From an uncultured Oscillospiraceae bacterium (GTDB lineage Bacteria; Bacillota; Clostridia; Oscillospirales; Acutalibacteraceae), in contig UQGM01000032.1 of assembly GCA_900540535.1 (NCBI GenBank), positions 1 through 29,244 of the forward strand: 29,244 bases of DNA, in the 5' to 3' direction. Every line of letters starts with the position of its first letter. Positions within the stretch are counted from its first letter, which is position 1. Below the pieces are notes generated by a model. It saw only the letters and a list, made by a program, of their open reading frames with translations. It did no database searches and was not told the origin of the DNA. Of the stretch, positions 22,949 to 29,244 are shown piece after piece. Both the position numbers and the translations under genes were made by a program.

Positions 22949-23374
22949 TTGAATACTGTTTGGTACGCTCCGGGAGAGGATTATCCCCTTTCAAGAGAGA
23001 TAAGAGAAGAAGTTTTCGTAAGGGAACAGGAATATCCCGTAGAACAGGAATTTGACGAAGCTGATGAAACCTGCTGGCATCTTGTGCTGACGGATAACGA
23101 AAAGGCTATTGCAACAGCAAGGCTTCTTAAACTCAGCGAAGGAGTTTTTAAACCCGGCAGAATAGCGGTATTAAAGGAATACCGTGGCAAAAATATCGGT
23201 GCAGAGCTTCTCACTCTGATTATAGAAAAAGCAAAAGAAATGGGAGCAAAGGAGCTGCACATAGGCGCACAGACTTATGCAGTCGGATTTTACGAAAAAT
23301 TCGGATTCAAGACAACCGGTGAGGAATATATGGATGAGCACATTCCCCACATTGATATGATTGCTTATCTGTAA
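22949..23374 (+). CDS. GNAT family N-acetyltransferase
   Basis: A 141-residue single-domain acetyltransferase. The acetyl-CoA pyrophosphate-binding loop is YRGKNIGAELL (about residues 81-91), preceded by the strand GRIAVLKEYR. The C-terminal AVGFYEKFGFKTTGEEY and HIPHIDMIAYL match the ElaA/YjcF-like branch of GNATs, whose substrates are mostly unknown. The start is the TTG at 22949 after AGGAGG (22936-22941); the longer frame from 22856 would run through the promoter and is rejected. It has its own promoter and stops before a perfect hairpin terminator. No neighbour suggests the acetylated substrate. Confidence 0.9.
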   Translation: MNTVWYAPGEDYPLSREIREEVFVREQEYPVEQEFDEADETCWHLVLTDNEKAIATARLLKLSEGVFKPGRIAVLKEYRGKNIGAELLTLIIEKAKEMGAKELHIGAQTYAVGFYEKFGFKTTGEEYMDEHIPHIDMIAYL

Positions 23375-23418
23375 TATTGCTTTAAAACCTTTTTGTACAA
23401 TCTTATATATCCATATAC

Positions 23419-23457
23419 ATACGCACCCCAAAAGCATTTGACTTTTGGGGTGCGTAT
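23419..23457. terminator. Bidirectional terminator between GNAT and zinc-ribbon genes
   Basis: A perfect 16-bp stem ATACGCACCCCAAAAG/CTTTTGGGGTGCGTAT with a 7-base loop. It marks the boundary of the AT-rich module to the right. Confidence 0.85.
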
Positions 23458-23479
23458 TATTCAAAATGTTTTATACATT

Positions 23480-24763
23480 TTATTTCAAACATCTATTTAG
23501 CATTTGAATTTTCTCTAAAGCAACAATCTCTTTAACTTCTTTACTGGAAAGCCCTAAACTTTTTAGTGGCATGTCAGGAAAGTCAAACACATAGGTATCC
23601 ATAATTCTGCCTCCGAAGCTGTTTGTTGCCGAATAATCTATTGACACCTTACTTCTAATTATTACTTCATTATTATTCCCGGATTCAATAACATCATAAT
23701 AAAAAGTACGTCCATACGATTTATAAGATGCAGGATCTTTTAAATTTGTTATTAATGCTTTTTCGGCAAGTTCACAACTACTATTTTTTAAATTTAAAAA
23801 ACTCTCCCATACAATCAGTTCATTAGCTTGCTTTGTCTTTCCTAATGCCTTCAACCATTCTGAAGCTTTCTCATAGTTTCCATCCATAAAACATCTATTA
23901 ATTTGCCAATCTATCTCATCATCAATTTTATCTGCATACTGTGGATAATGCTTTTTATATTCATTTATTTTAGCTAACGTCTTAGATGCATCTCCGAAAT
24001 CCCCTTTTGTAATACGCAATTTAATTTCTTCATATACCGCTTCATTTATCTTATCAGTATACTGAGAATGATGTTTTTCAAAATCATCAATTTCTACCAA
24101 CATTCCGAACATTTCTTCAGCATTCACTTCTTTAATTCTATCAAGTATGTTTTGATATTGCTGGTACGGAACTACCGTTGTTATACTAAGAATAATTATG
24201 GGTAGAGCTACAACAGCGGAAATTATACTTAAAATTTTTCCAAATTTTGAATTTTCTGAAACTTGATAATTTTTCTTTAGATTACGTGCATAAGAAAGCT
24301 CATACGATGAAACAATGATTTCAAATATTAACAATAAGAAGAATAATCCGCCAGATCGGCTACCTATTATTAGAACAATACCTATTGATGATATGAATCC
24401 TATTATGGAAATAATTAATTTTACTGTGCTGTTTTTGAGTAATAATACTCCTATACTCAGCAGCAATGGAATAAATAAAAGATAAACATAAATACCTATA
24501 AAATTATCTGGTTGATCTTTAAAAGCAGCATTCAAATTCATTGAAAACAGAAGTAAAAGCGCAATTAAATTAAGTATTACAGGTACAATTGGATTCTTAT
24601 TTTTCTTTTGTTTTACCTTCACTTCATAATACATCTGTGGCTGTGCCTGCGGCGGCATATTGGGTTGTGCAGATGATTGTACTGCTACATCCTGCTTTGC
24701 TCCGCAAACTGAACAAAAAGCTGTTCCCTCAGGCAAAGGCTGACCGCACTGTTTACAGTTCAT
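23480..24763 (-). CDS. Zinc-ribbon multi-pass membrane protein with helical repeats
   Basis: A 427-residue protein of unknown function. Residues 3-20 form a zinc-ribbon (Cys3, Cys6, Cys17, Cys20), followed by a Pro/Gln-rich linker. Several membrane segments lie between about 57 and 205 (about five, for example VILNLIALLLLF, IYVYLLFIPLLLSIGVLLL and IILSITTVV). The outer or cytosolic part from about 215 has two related units of about 38 residues, each with the pattern HxQYxDKI-E-I--xIxxxxGDFxxA, resembling TPR-type helical hairpins. The C-terminal 70 residues are beta-rich. GGAGGAG precedes the ATG. Base composition is clearly more AT-rich than the flanking housekeeping genes. It is transcribed away from an XRE regulator and shares its operator, so that regulator probably represses it. 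Confidence 0.75.
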   Translation of the reverse strand: MNCKQCGQPLPEGTAFCSVCGAKQDVAVQSSAQPNMPPQAQPQMYYEVKVKQKKNKNPIVPVILNLIALLLLFSMNLNAAFKDQPDNFIGIYVYLLFIPLLLSIGVLLLKNSTVKLIISIIGFISSIGIVLIIGSRSGGLFFLLLIFEIIVSSYELSYARNLKKNYQVSENSKFGKILSIISAVVALPIIILSITTVVPYQQYQNILDRIKEVNAEEMFGMLVEIDDFEKHHSQYTDKINEAVYEEIKLRITKGDFGDASKTLAKINEYKKHYPQYADKIDDEIDWQINRCFMDGNYEKASEWLKALGKTKQANELIVWESFLNLKNSSCELAEKALITNLKDPASYKSYGRTFYYDVIESGNNNEVIIRSKVSIDYSATNSFGGRIMDTYVFDFPDMPLKSLGLSSKEVKEIVALEKIQMLNRCLK

Positions 24764-24806
24764 TTTATTCTCCTCCTAATTTTTTAATTAATGTATAAAA
24801 TTTTAT

Positions 24807-24825
24807 TACAGATATTACATCTGTA
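24807..24825. promoter_or_regulatory. Second palindrome near the start point of the zinc-ribbon gene
   Basis: A perfect inverted repeat TACAGAT-ATTAC-ATCTGTA covers the predicted transcription start of the minus-strand gene. Its sequence differs from the AACAACTT operator, so it may bind a different factor or form a 5' hairpin. Confidence 0.4.
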
Positions 24826-24828
24826 CAT

Positions 24829-24857
24829 AATATATAACAACTTTAAGTTGTTGTCAA
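24829..24857 (-). promoter_or_regulatory. Promoter of the zinc-ribbon membrane gene
   Basis: On the minus strand TTGACA (24852-24857), a 17-bp spacer and TATATT (24829-24834). The spacer is filled by the operator palindrome at 24836-24852. Confidence 0.75.
24836..24852. promoter_or_regulatory. Likely operator of the XRE regulator
   Basis: A perfect palindrome AACAACTT-T-AAGTTGTT. A further half site AAGTTGTT lies at 24891-24898, near the predicted start of the XRE gene. The full site overlaps the spacer of the minus promoter and the -35 of the plus promoter, so one bound dimer could shut both genes. Confidence 0.7.
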
Positions 24858-24879
24858 TAACTAATAAAAGGATTTATAT
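24851..24879 (+). promoter_or_regulatory. Promoter of the XRE regulator gene
   Basis: TTGTCA (24851-24856), a 17-bp spacer and TTATAT (24874-24879). The extra operator half site at 24891-24898 falls just past the predicted start. Confidence 0.55.
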
Positions 24880-24922
24880 TTAACTCTAAAAAGTTGTTAC
24901 TCTATTAATGGGTGGTGACATT

Positions 24923-25255
24923 ATGGTACAGAACTTAAAAGCTTTGCGAATTAGAAAAGGTATTAGTCAGCAACAACTTGCCGATGTTATAGGAGTAAGT
25001 CAGCAATCTATAAACAAATATGAAAATCACATGATAGAACCCGATATATCTACTTTAATGGCATTAGCTGATTTCTTTAATACTTCCGTTGATTATCTTA
25101 TAGGACATACAGAAATAGACCATATAATAGAATCAGTACAGCATTACGATTTAAATAGTGATGAAATATTATTAATAGACGGATACCGAAAACTGGTAAA
25201 AGAAGAAAAAGAAAGCATTCAACTAATAATAAAAAATTACAATAAGAAAGCTTGA
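24923..25255 (+). CDS. XRE family helix-turn-helix transcriptional regulator
   Basis: A 110-residue repressor-type protein. The Cro/C1-type helix-turn-helix occupies about residues 4-58: ALRIRKGISQQQLADVIGVS, then QQSINKYENHMIEPDISTL and FFNTSVDYLIG. The C-terminal 45 residues are helical and charged, likely for dimerisation; there is no peptidase or ligand domain. The ATG at 24923 is chosen because GGTGGTGA lies just upstream; the ATG at 24908 precedes that site. It is divergent from the zinc-ribbon membrane gene, and a palindromic operator sits between them, so autorepression and repression of the neighbour are expected. Like its partner, it is AT-rich compared with the chromosome, which suggests acquisition. 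Confidence 0.9.
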   Translation: MVQNLKALRIRKGISQQQLADVIGVSQQSINKYENHMIEPDISTLMALADFFNTSVDYLIGHTEIDHIIESVQHYDLNSDEILLIDGYRKLVKEEKESIQLIIKNYNKKA

Positions 25256-25279
25256 GGCAAATTCCCCAAGCTTTCTTAT
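25242..25279 (+). terminator. Hairpin at the end of the XRE gene
   Basis: A stem of about 16 bp, ATAAGAAAGCTTG/CAAGCTTTCTTAT at its core, starting before the stop codon and overlapping it. No strong T-run follows on the plus strand, so termination efficiency is uncertain. The following 70 bases to the ppa terminator hold nothing recognisable. Confidence 0.5.
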
Positions 25280-25350
25280 AAATTTATAATATCCCCGACT
25301 ATTTCTGACAACAATTAATGTGCTCAGATACCGTTTCCTTATAACTAAAA

Positions 25351-25380
25351 AGCACCTGAAACTTTTTCGTTTCAGGTGCT
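25351..25380 (-). terminator. Terminator of the DUF896-DUF1653-ppa operon
   Basis: A perfect 12-bp stem AGCACCTGAAAC/GTTTCAGGTGCT with a 6-base loop, followed by T-rich sequence on the minus strand. Confidence 0.88.
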
Positions 25381-25385
25381 CATTT

Positions 25386-25919
25386 TTATTTGCAGTATTC
25401 CTCAACGTAATTATCGATTGCGCCGGAAATTACCCTTAATGCCTCTTCTCTTCCGCCGGTTTCATCTACCACAGTCTCTTTACCCTCAAGGGCTTTATAT
25501 ACCGTGAAGAAATGGCACATCTCATCAAATATGTGCTTTGGCAGTTCAGAAATATCATTATACTGATTATAAGTCGGGTCATTATAGGGTATTGCGATAA
25601 TCTTTTCATCGCTTCTGCCGCCGTCAAGCATCTTTATTAAACCTATGGGATAACATCTTACCAGAGTCAAAGGCTCAAGAGTTTCAGAGCAGAGAAGCAA
25701 AATATCCAATGGGTCTCCGTCATCGCCCAACGTCCTCGGTATAAAGCCATAGTTTGCCGGATAGTGAGTAGATGTATAAAGGATTCGGTCAAGAATAATA
25801 AGACCTGTTTCCTTATCAAGTTCGTACTTTTTTTTGCTTCCCTTTGGAATTTCAATTACCGAAATAAAATCCTCCGGTGAAATTCTTTTGGGACTTATAT
25901 CATGCCAAATGTTGCTCAT
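25386..25919 (-). CDS. ppa: Inorganic pyrophosphatase, family I
   Basis: A 177-residue soluble family I pyrophosphatase that hydrolyses PPi to two phosphates and so pulls biosynthetic reactions forward. The signature DGDPLD at 67-72 supplies the metal-binding aspartates. Conserved active-site segments are VIEIPKGSKKKYELD (21-35), THYPANYGFIP (51-61), and DEKIIAIPYNDP. The C-terminus HFFTVYKALEGK also fits. GGGGAGG precedes the ATG at 25919, located within the last codons of the DUF1653 gene, so translation is probably coupled. Many Firmicutes use family II enzymes instead, so a family I enzyme is a useful taxonomic marker. It is the last gene of a three-gene operon. Confidence 0.96.
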   Translation of the reverse strand: MSNIWHDISPKRISPEDFISVIEIPKGSKKKYELDKETGLIILDRILYTSTHYPANYGFIPRTLGDDGDPLDILLLCSETLEPLTLVRCYPIGLIKMLDGGRSDEKIIAIPYNDPTYNQYNDISELPKHIFDEMCHFFTVYKALEGKETVVDETGGREEALRVISGAIDNYVEEYCK

Positions 25920-25920
25920 T

Positions 25921-26142
25921 TTATTTTTCCTCCCCTATAAATTCAAATCTCTTAAATTTTTTGCCGTCCCGCTCTATTTCCTCATTCCACATAGATGCCG
26001 GACGTACCCATAATCCGCCCTCACCGTAGAGAGCTTCATATACAACCATCTCTTCAAGGGTTTCACTGTGCCGTGCAATGCCTATAACACGGTATTCTCC
26101 ACCCTTAAAGTGACGGTATCTGCCTTTTTTAATTGAGTTCAT
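25921..26142 (-). CDS. DUF1653 family protein
   Basis: A 73-residue protein of the DUF1653 family: KKGRYRHFKGGEYRVIGIARHSETLEEMVVYEALYG-type N-terminal two-thirds, then GGLWVRPASMWNEEI and KRFEFIG. It is a small beta-rich domain of unknown function that is sometimes fused to other enzymes. The start at 26142 is chosen because it gives the family's natural N-terminus and has AAAGGCG upstream; the longer frame reaching 26325 lies over the DUF896 gene. It overlaps DUF896 by 14 bases and is 1 base from ppa, so the three are translationally linked. Confidence 0.85.
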   Translation of the reverse strand: MNSIKKGRYRHFKGGEYRVIGIARHSETLEEMVVYEALYGEGGLWVRPASMWNEEIERDGKKFKRFEFIGEEK

Positions 26143-26353
26143 TTTTCTTTTTCGCCTTTCTCTCCACTTTGCGTTTGTTTCCCTTTTCGTCAACAATATA
26201 TGTGTTATCAAGACTGGAAACGAGGCTCTGTTTGAAAGCCGCAATATACTCCCCTCTGAGAATAGCTCTTTCCTGCTGTTCCTCAGGGGTAAGCTCACGT
26301 TCCCTTGAAATGCGTGTAAGTTCACTTATTCTGTCAATTTTTTTCTGATCCAT
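26129..26353 (-). CDS. DUF896 (YnzC-like) protein
   Basis: A 74-residue member of the DUF896/YnzC family: IDRISELTRISRERELTPEEQQERAILRGEYIAAFK-type helical hairpin followed by SLDNTYIVDEKG. In Bacillus, YnzC is a small helical protein in the SOS-regulated yneA locus, but this copy lies elsewhere and has a longer Lys/Arg-rich tail. AAAGGA precedes the ATG. It is the first gene of the DUF896-DUF1653-ppa operon, with a promoter at 26400-26429. Function unknown. Confidence 0.85.
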   Translation of the reverse strand: MDQKKIDRISELTRISRERELTPEEQQERAILRGEYIAAFKQSLVSSLDNTYIVDEKGNKRKVERKAKKKNELN

Positions 26354-26399
26354 TTTATTTCCTTTCGTTACTGAATTTTTCTGTTTCAGCTTTATAATT

Positions 26400-26429
26400 A
26401 GTTTATCACATCTTACCGTATTTCTTCAA
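26400..26429 (-). promoter_or_regulatory. Promoter of the DUF896-DUF1653-ppa operon
   Basis: On the minus strand TTGAAG (26424-26429), an 18-bp spacer and TGaTAAACT (-10 at 26400-26405). Confidence 0.55.
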
Positions 26430-26433
26430 GTGG

Positions 26434-26462
26434 TTGTATTTAAGTGAAATTTGTGTTACCTT
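26434..26462 (+). promoter_or_regulatory. Candidate promoter of the cca gene
   Basis: TTGTAT (26434-26439), a 17-bp spacer and TGtTACCTT (-10 at 26457-26462). The -10 is weak. It is divergent from and almost touches the ppa-operon promoter. Confidence 0.4.
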
Positions 26463-26491
26463 AAAATCATAAACCGAAAAGAGGAATCAAA

Positions 26492-27832
26492 ATGATTATA
26501 AACGTTCCAAAAAACGCTGAATATATACTGAAAGCTCTCCAAAATGAGGGCTTTGAAAGCTATGTCGTAGGAGGTTGTGTAAGAGATTCCATAATGGGAA
26601 AAGAGCCTTTTGACTGGGACATTACAACCTCTGCGCTCCCTGAAAAGACGATAGAGATTTTTGAAGCTTTAGGGTGCAAAGTGATAAAAACAGGAATAAA
26701 GCATGGTACTGTTACTGTAATTAAAGACCATGAGCCTTTTGAAGTGACTACTTTCAGAATTGACGGAGAATATTCCGACCGACGCAGACCCGACGGAGTA
26801 AGTTTTACGTCAAATCTCCAAGAAGATCTTAAACGCCGTGACTTTACCATAAACGCCATTGTAGCAAACTCTGAAGGCGAAATAAAAGACTTTTTCGGCG
26901 GCATAGATGATATTAAAAGAAAAGTTATAAAAGCCATAGGCGATCCTGATAAAAGGCTTAATGAAGATGCTTTAAGAATAATGCGTGCACTGCGTTTTGC
27001 CTCGGTGCTGGGATTTGAAATCGACCCTGAGCTTCAAGAAAGTCTCAGAAAAAACAAAGAGCTTTTACGTGACATTGCACCTGAACGCATAAACGCAGAA
27101 TTTTCAAAGCTCATCTGCGGAGAAAATTTTTCACAGGTTATTTTAAATTTCACAGATATAATCGAGGTGTTTATTCCGGAGATAATTCCCTGCAATGGCT
27201 TTGACCAAAGAAATATTCACCATATATATGACGTTTGGGAACACAGCGTAAGAGCAGCTGAAAACACTCCGGCCGACCTCATACTGCGTCTTACCATGCT
27301 TTTTCACGACATTGAAAAGCCCTCCTGTTTCTTTATGGGAGAAGACAATCAGGGTCATTTTTACGGTCACGCCAAAAAAAGTGCCGAAACCGCCGGAAAG
27401 ATTCTCCGCCGGTTAAGATATTACAACAAAACCATTAAAGAAGTTACCGAACTTATTGAACTTCACGATGTGGAAATAGTCCCGGAGAAAAAGCCGGTTC
27501 TCAGAAGAATGGGTAAAATGGGCAAAGAAAGCTTTGAAAAACTTATTGCAGTAAAATATGCCGACAATGGAGCTCAGTCTCCCATTGTACTAAACCGCAG
27601 AAAAGATTTTCAAAAAATAGAGGAAATAGCCCAAGAGGCTCAAAGAGAAAGCAGCTGTTTCAGCCTAAAAAGCCTCAGTGTAAACGGAAGAGATTTAATC
27701 GAAGAAGGTTTTCCGGAAGGCAGAGAAATAGGAAAAATACTACAATATCTTCTTGAAAGCGTTATTGACGGCAAATGTGAAAATGAAAAAGAGGCTCTTT
27801 TAAGCTATGCGAAAAAATTCAGGAACTGTTAA
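26492..27832 (+). CDS. cca: CCA tRNA nucleotidyltransferase with HD domain
   Basis: A 446-residue class II nucleotidyltransferase that adds or repairs the 3' CCA of tRNA. The catalytic head has VGGCVRD at 26-32 and the metal-binding DWD at 41-43. RRDFTINAI, RLNEDALRIMRALRFA and PERINAEFSKL follow as the neck and body motifs of this family. An HD domain begins near residue 240 (HHIYDVWEHSVRAAE) with LFHDIEKP and HAKKSAE, as in many clostridial CCA enzymes. Class II enzymes can be CCA-adding or only A- or CC-adding; with no second copy visible, full CCA addition is the simplest reading. GAGGAA precedes the ATG. It is divergent from the ppa operon. Confidence 0.93.
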   Translation: MIINVPKNAEYILKALQNEGFESYVVGGCVRDSIMGKEPFDWDITTSALPEKTIEIFEALGCKVIKTGIKHGTVTVIKDHEPFEVTTFRIDGEYSDRRRPDGVSFTSNLQEDLKRRDFTINAIVANSEGEIKDFFGGIDDIKRKVIKAIGDPDKRLNEDALRIMRALRFASVLGFEIDPELQESLRKNKELLRDIAPERINAEFSKLICGENFSQVILNFTDIIEVFIPEIIPCNGFDQRNIHHIYDVWEHSVRAAENTPADLILRLTMLFHDIEKPSCFFMGEDNQGHFYGHAKKSAETAGKILRRLRYYNKTIKEVTELIELHDVEIVPEKKPVLRRMGKMGKESFEKLIAVKYADNGAQSPIVLNRRKDFQKIEEIAQEAQRESSCFSLKSLSVNGRDLIEEGFPEGREIGKILQYLLESVIDGKCENEKEALLSYAKKFRNC

Positions 27833-27882
27833 TTCCAAAGAAGAATTTCTGCGGTAATTGAAAAATCATTATATATAACAAA

Positions 27883-27913
27883 CCACCCACCGCCTTATTA
27901 AGACAGTGGGTGG
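27883..27913. terminator. Terminator between cca and the surface protein gene
   Basis: An 8-bp GC-rich stem CCACCCAC/GTGGGTGG with a 15-base loop. TGTTTATTT follows on the plus side and TTTGTTATA on the minus side. Confidence 0.7.
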
Positions 27914-27958
27914 CTGTTTATTTAGAAAGAAGTGAAATGAAGTAAACTAAAATATCAA

Positions 27959-29244
27959 TTACTTTCTTTTCTTTGTGATTACAACTGCTGCACCAGCAAG
28001 AATAGCTACTGCTGCAAATGCTCCAAGCATCATTGAATCGCCGTTTGCAGGAGCCTGTGTATCTGTATCTGCTTCAGAAGTTGTATCCTCTACTGAGGGT
28101 GCTTCTGTTGAGGGTTCCTCTGTTGAAGGCTCCTCTGTTGAGGGAGCTTCTGTTGAAGGCTCCTCTGTTGAGGGCTCTTCTGTTGAAGGCTCCTCTGTTG
28201 AGGGTTCATCTGTTGAAGGCTCTTCTGCTGAGGGCTCTTCTGTCGAAGGCTCTTCTGTCGAAGGCTCTTCTGTTGAAGGCTCTTCTGTTGAAGGCTCCTC
28301 TGTTGAAGGCTCTTCGGGATCAGTTTCATCCGGGAATTCCGGTACTTCAAGCACATTGCATACTGTTACAAGAGCTTCATCTGCACTCATACCCTCTATT
28401 GTTGTAAGTGTCTGACCAAGAATATTGGAAAGTACAAAATCTTCAACAAGAGCTTTTACAGCTGCTTTAATAGAAGCCATATTGTTCTGTTCGGTAAGAT
28501 TATTAAAGAGATAACGGAAAATCAACAGGAAGGAATCTCCCTTATTTGTCTCAAAACCTACACGATAAGCATTGTCACCGGAAACACTTTCCTTAACAAC
28601 AGGTTTAGCTGTTGAAGCAAGAAGTGCCCAATCAATATCAGAAAGCTTAAGGCTCAATGTGACATCACCAATCTGAATGTTAGCAAGCATTCCGTTAATC
28701 AAACCAACGATCATTGAAGGATCGATTTTAAGAAGATCTGAGCTTACAAAACTACTGATCATGCCCAATGTTCCGTGAATATGCTGAAGCTGTTCATTGA
28801 GAATATTGTCATTGAAAAGACGTGCAAGTTTGGGAAGAATGTCAACAAGTGTTGAAACCGGATCAACTGCAAGCTTATTCTCAATAAAGTCAAAAATAGG
28901 ATTGATGATGGGAAGTATTGCTGCATCACCTTTTGCATTTCCCTCAGCAGCATTAAACTGTGCTGTATACTCTCTTGAACTCATAATTCCGTCAAGATCA
29001 AGGGTTTCAAGAACAGGGATGAGATACTCATAGAGACCGTATACATAGTTGGGAACATCTACTTCGTTAGCGAAATCAATTGCAAGAAGTCCGCTTGTAA
29101 TTGATGTTGTAAGTCCACGAAGAACTGCTGCAAGAGCATTTACAAAGCCCTCACGGTCGCCATCCTGGAAACCAAATGTACCATTTTCTACCTTTGTAAG
29201 ATCAAGGTTTGCCCAGCATGCTGTTGAATCACTCTCTCCCTCGG
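27959..29244 (-). CDS. Surface protein, C-terminal part with PSTEE repeats and membrane anchor (partial)
   Basis: The reverse-strand frame stays open from the stop at 27959 to the right window edge, at least 427 residues; the in-frame ATG at 28984 is internal, because coding-like sequence (DREGFVNALAAVLRGL) continues upstream. The visible N-terminal 300 residues are helical with repeated LAAVLR/LLPKLARL-type amphipathic segments. Then come fifteen pentapeptides of the PSTEE type, a Thr/Asp-rich spacer, and a C-terminal anchor: NGDSMMLG, a hydrophobic helix and KKRK. This resembles gram-positive cell-wall sorting signals, but the LPXTG box is replaced by APANGD, so covalent sortase anchoring is uncertain and simple membrane anchoring is possible. 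Such large proteins are typical of Ruminococcaceae surfaces. The function is unknown. Confidence 0.8.
   Translation of the reverse strand, partial: EGESDSTACWANLDLTKVENGTFGFQDGDREGFVNALAAVLRGLTTSITSGLLAIDFANEVDVPNYVYGLYEYLIPVLETLDLDGIMSSREYTAQFNAAEGNAKGDAAILPIINPIFDFIENKLAVDPVSTLVDILPKLARLFNDNILNEQLQHIHGTLGMISSFVSSDLLKIDPSMIVGLINGMLANIQIGDVTLSLKLSDIDWALLASTAKPVVKESVSGDNAYRVGFETNKGDSFLLIFRYLFNNLTEQNNMASIKAAVKALVEDFVLSNILGQTLTTIEGMSADEALVTVCNVLEVPEFPDETDPEEPSTEEPSTEEPSTEEPSTEEPSTEEPSAEEPSTDEPSTEEPSTEEPSTEEPSTEAPSTEEPSTEEPSTEAPSVEDTTSEADTDTQAPANGDSMMLGAFAAVAILAGAAVVITKKRK
28085..28309 (-). repeat. Fifteen tandem 15-bp repeats encoding PSTEE-type pentapeptides
   Basis: An exact 15-base period over 225 bases encodes PSTEE ten times and the variants PSAEE, PSTDE, PSTEA (twice) and PSVED. 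The array forms an acidic, proline-spaced stalk before the membrane anchor. Copy number is likely to vary by slippage without changing the frame. Open frames read on the opposite strand here are artefacts of the repeat. Confidence 0.95.

Noticed and set aside
25921..26325. 134-codon version of the DUF1653 gene
   Set aside because: The first 61 codons lie out of frame over the DUF896 gene and look random; the family N-terminus begins at 26142.
28085..28309. CRISPR array
   Set aside because: The repeats are 15 bp, contiguous and in coding frame, with no unique spacers.
28018..28415. Plus-strand frames rich in LLKAPLLR or EGSSVEGSS
   Set aside because: A 15-bp repeat keeps several frames open; only the minus frame joins a plausible protein with a C-terminal anchor.

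Overview
The window reads as chromosomal DNA of a gut-type Firmicute, most likely an Oscillospirales/Ruminococcaceae relative. Supporting this are a T-box in front of thrS, RNase Y next to a YmdB-like phosphodiesterase, the Asp23/Gls24-FakA-RecG order also known in Bacillus, small clostridial families (DUF4250, DUF4358, DUF1653, DUF896), frequent TTG starts with strong Shine-Dalgarno sites, and a C-terminal wall/membrane anchor ending in KKRK. The species assignment is inference; no rRNA lies in the window.

Layout. Bases 1 to about 690 are the end of an integrative element: a ParA ATPase running off the left edge, its leader with a hairpin terminator, and a run of AAGTGGT-type repeats that look like integrase arm sites. 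The element abuts the terminator of the rplM-rpsI ribosomal operon (763-1608, minus). Next come a TtcA-type tRNA thiolase plus a small zinc-ribbon membrane protein (plus), a MazG-like hydrolase and a DUF4358 lipoprotein (minus), and thrS (minus) under a threonine T-box whose specifier ACC can be read directly. A secreted purple-acid-phosphatase-like lipoprotein follows (minus).

From 8.25 to 18.1 kb all genes are on the plus strand: rny, ymdB-like, an orphan family-5 solute-binding lipoprotein, asp23/gls24, fakA, recG, a 58-residue DUF4250 gene and a DUF4874/DUF4832 protein. This block joins RNA decay, second-messenger hydrolysis, fatty-acid activation and DNA repair, and is broken up by internal promoters and a terminator. 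From 18.2 kb come an iron-type alcohol dehydrogenase whose promoter has a 19-bp spacer and MerR-like palindrome (minus), a phospholipase D/cardiolipin synthase-like membrane protein (plus), YbaK-like deacylase and ilvE (minus), and a GNAT acetyltransferase (plus).

An AT-rich two-gene module occupies 23.48-25.26 kb: a zinc-ribbon multi-membrane protein and a divergent XRE repressor sharing an intergenic region with a perfect AACAACTT/AAGTTGTT operator. It is the best candidate here for a poorly described system. Beyond it are a tight DUF896-DUF1653-ppa operon (minus), a divergent CCA tRNA nucleotidyltransferase (plus), and at the right edge the C-terminal part of a large surface protein with fifteen PSTEE-type pentapeptides. 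Most convergent gene pairs are separated by strong hairpin terminators, so the transcription units are well delimited.
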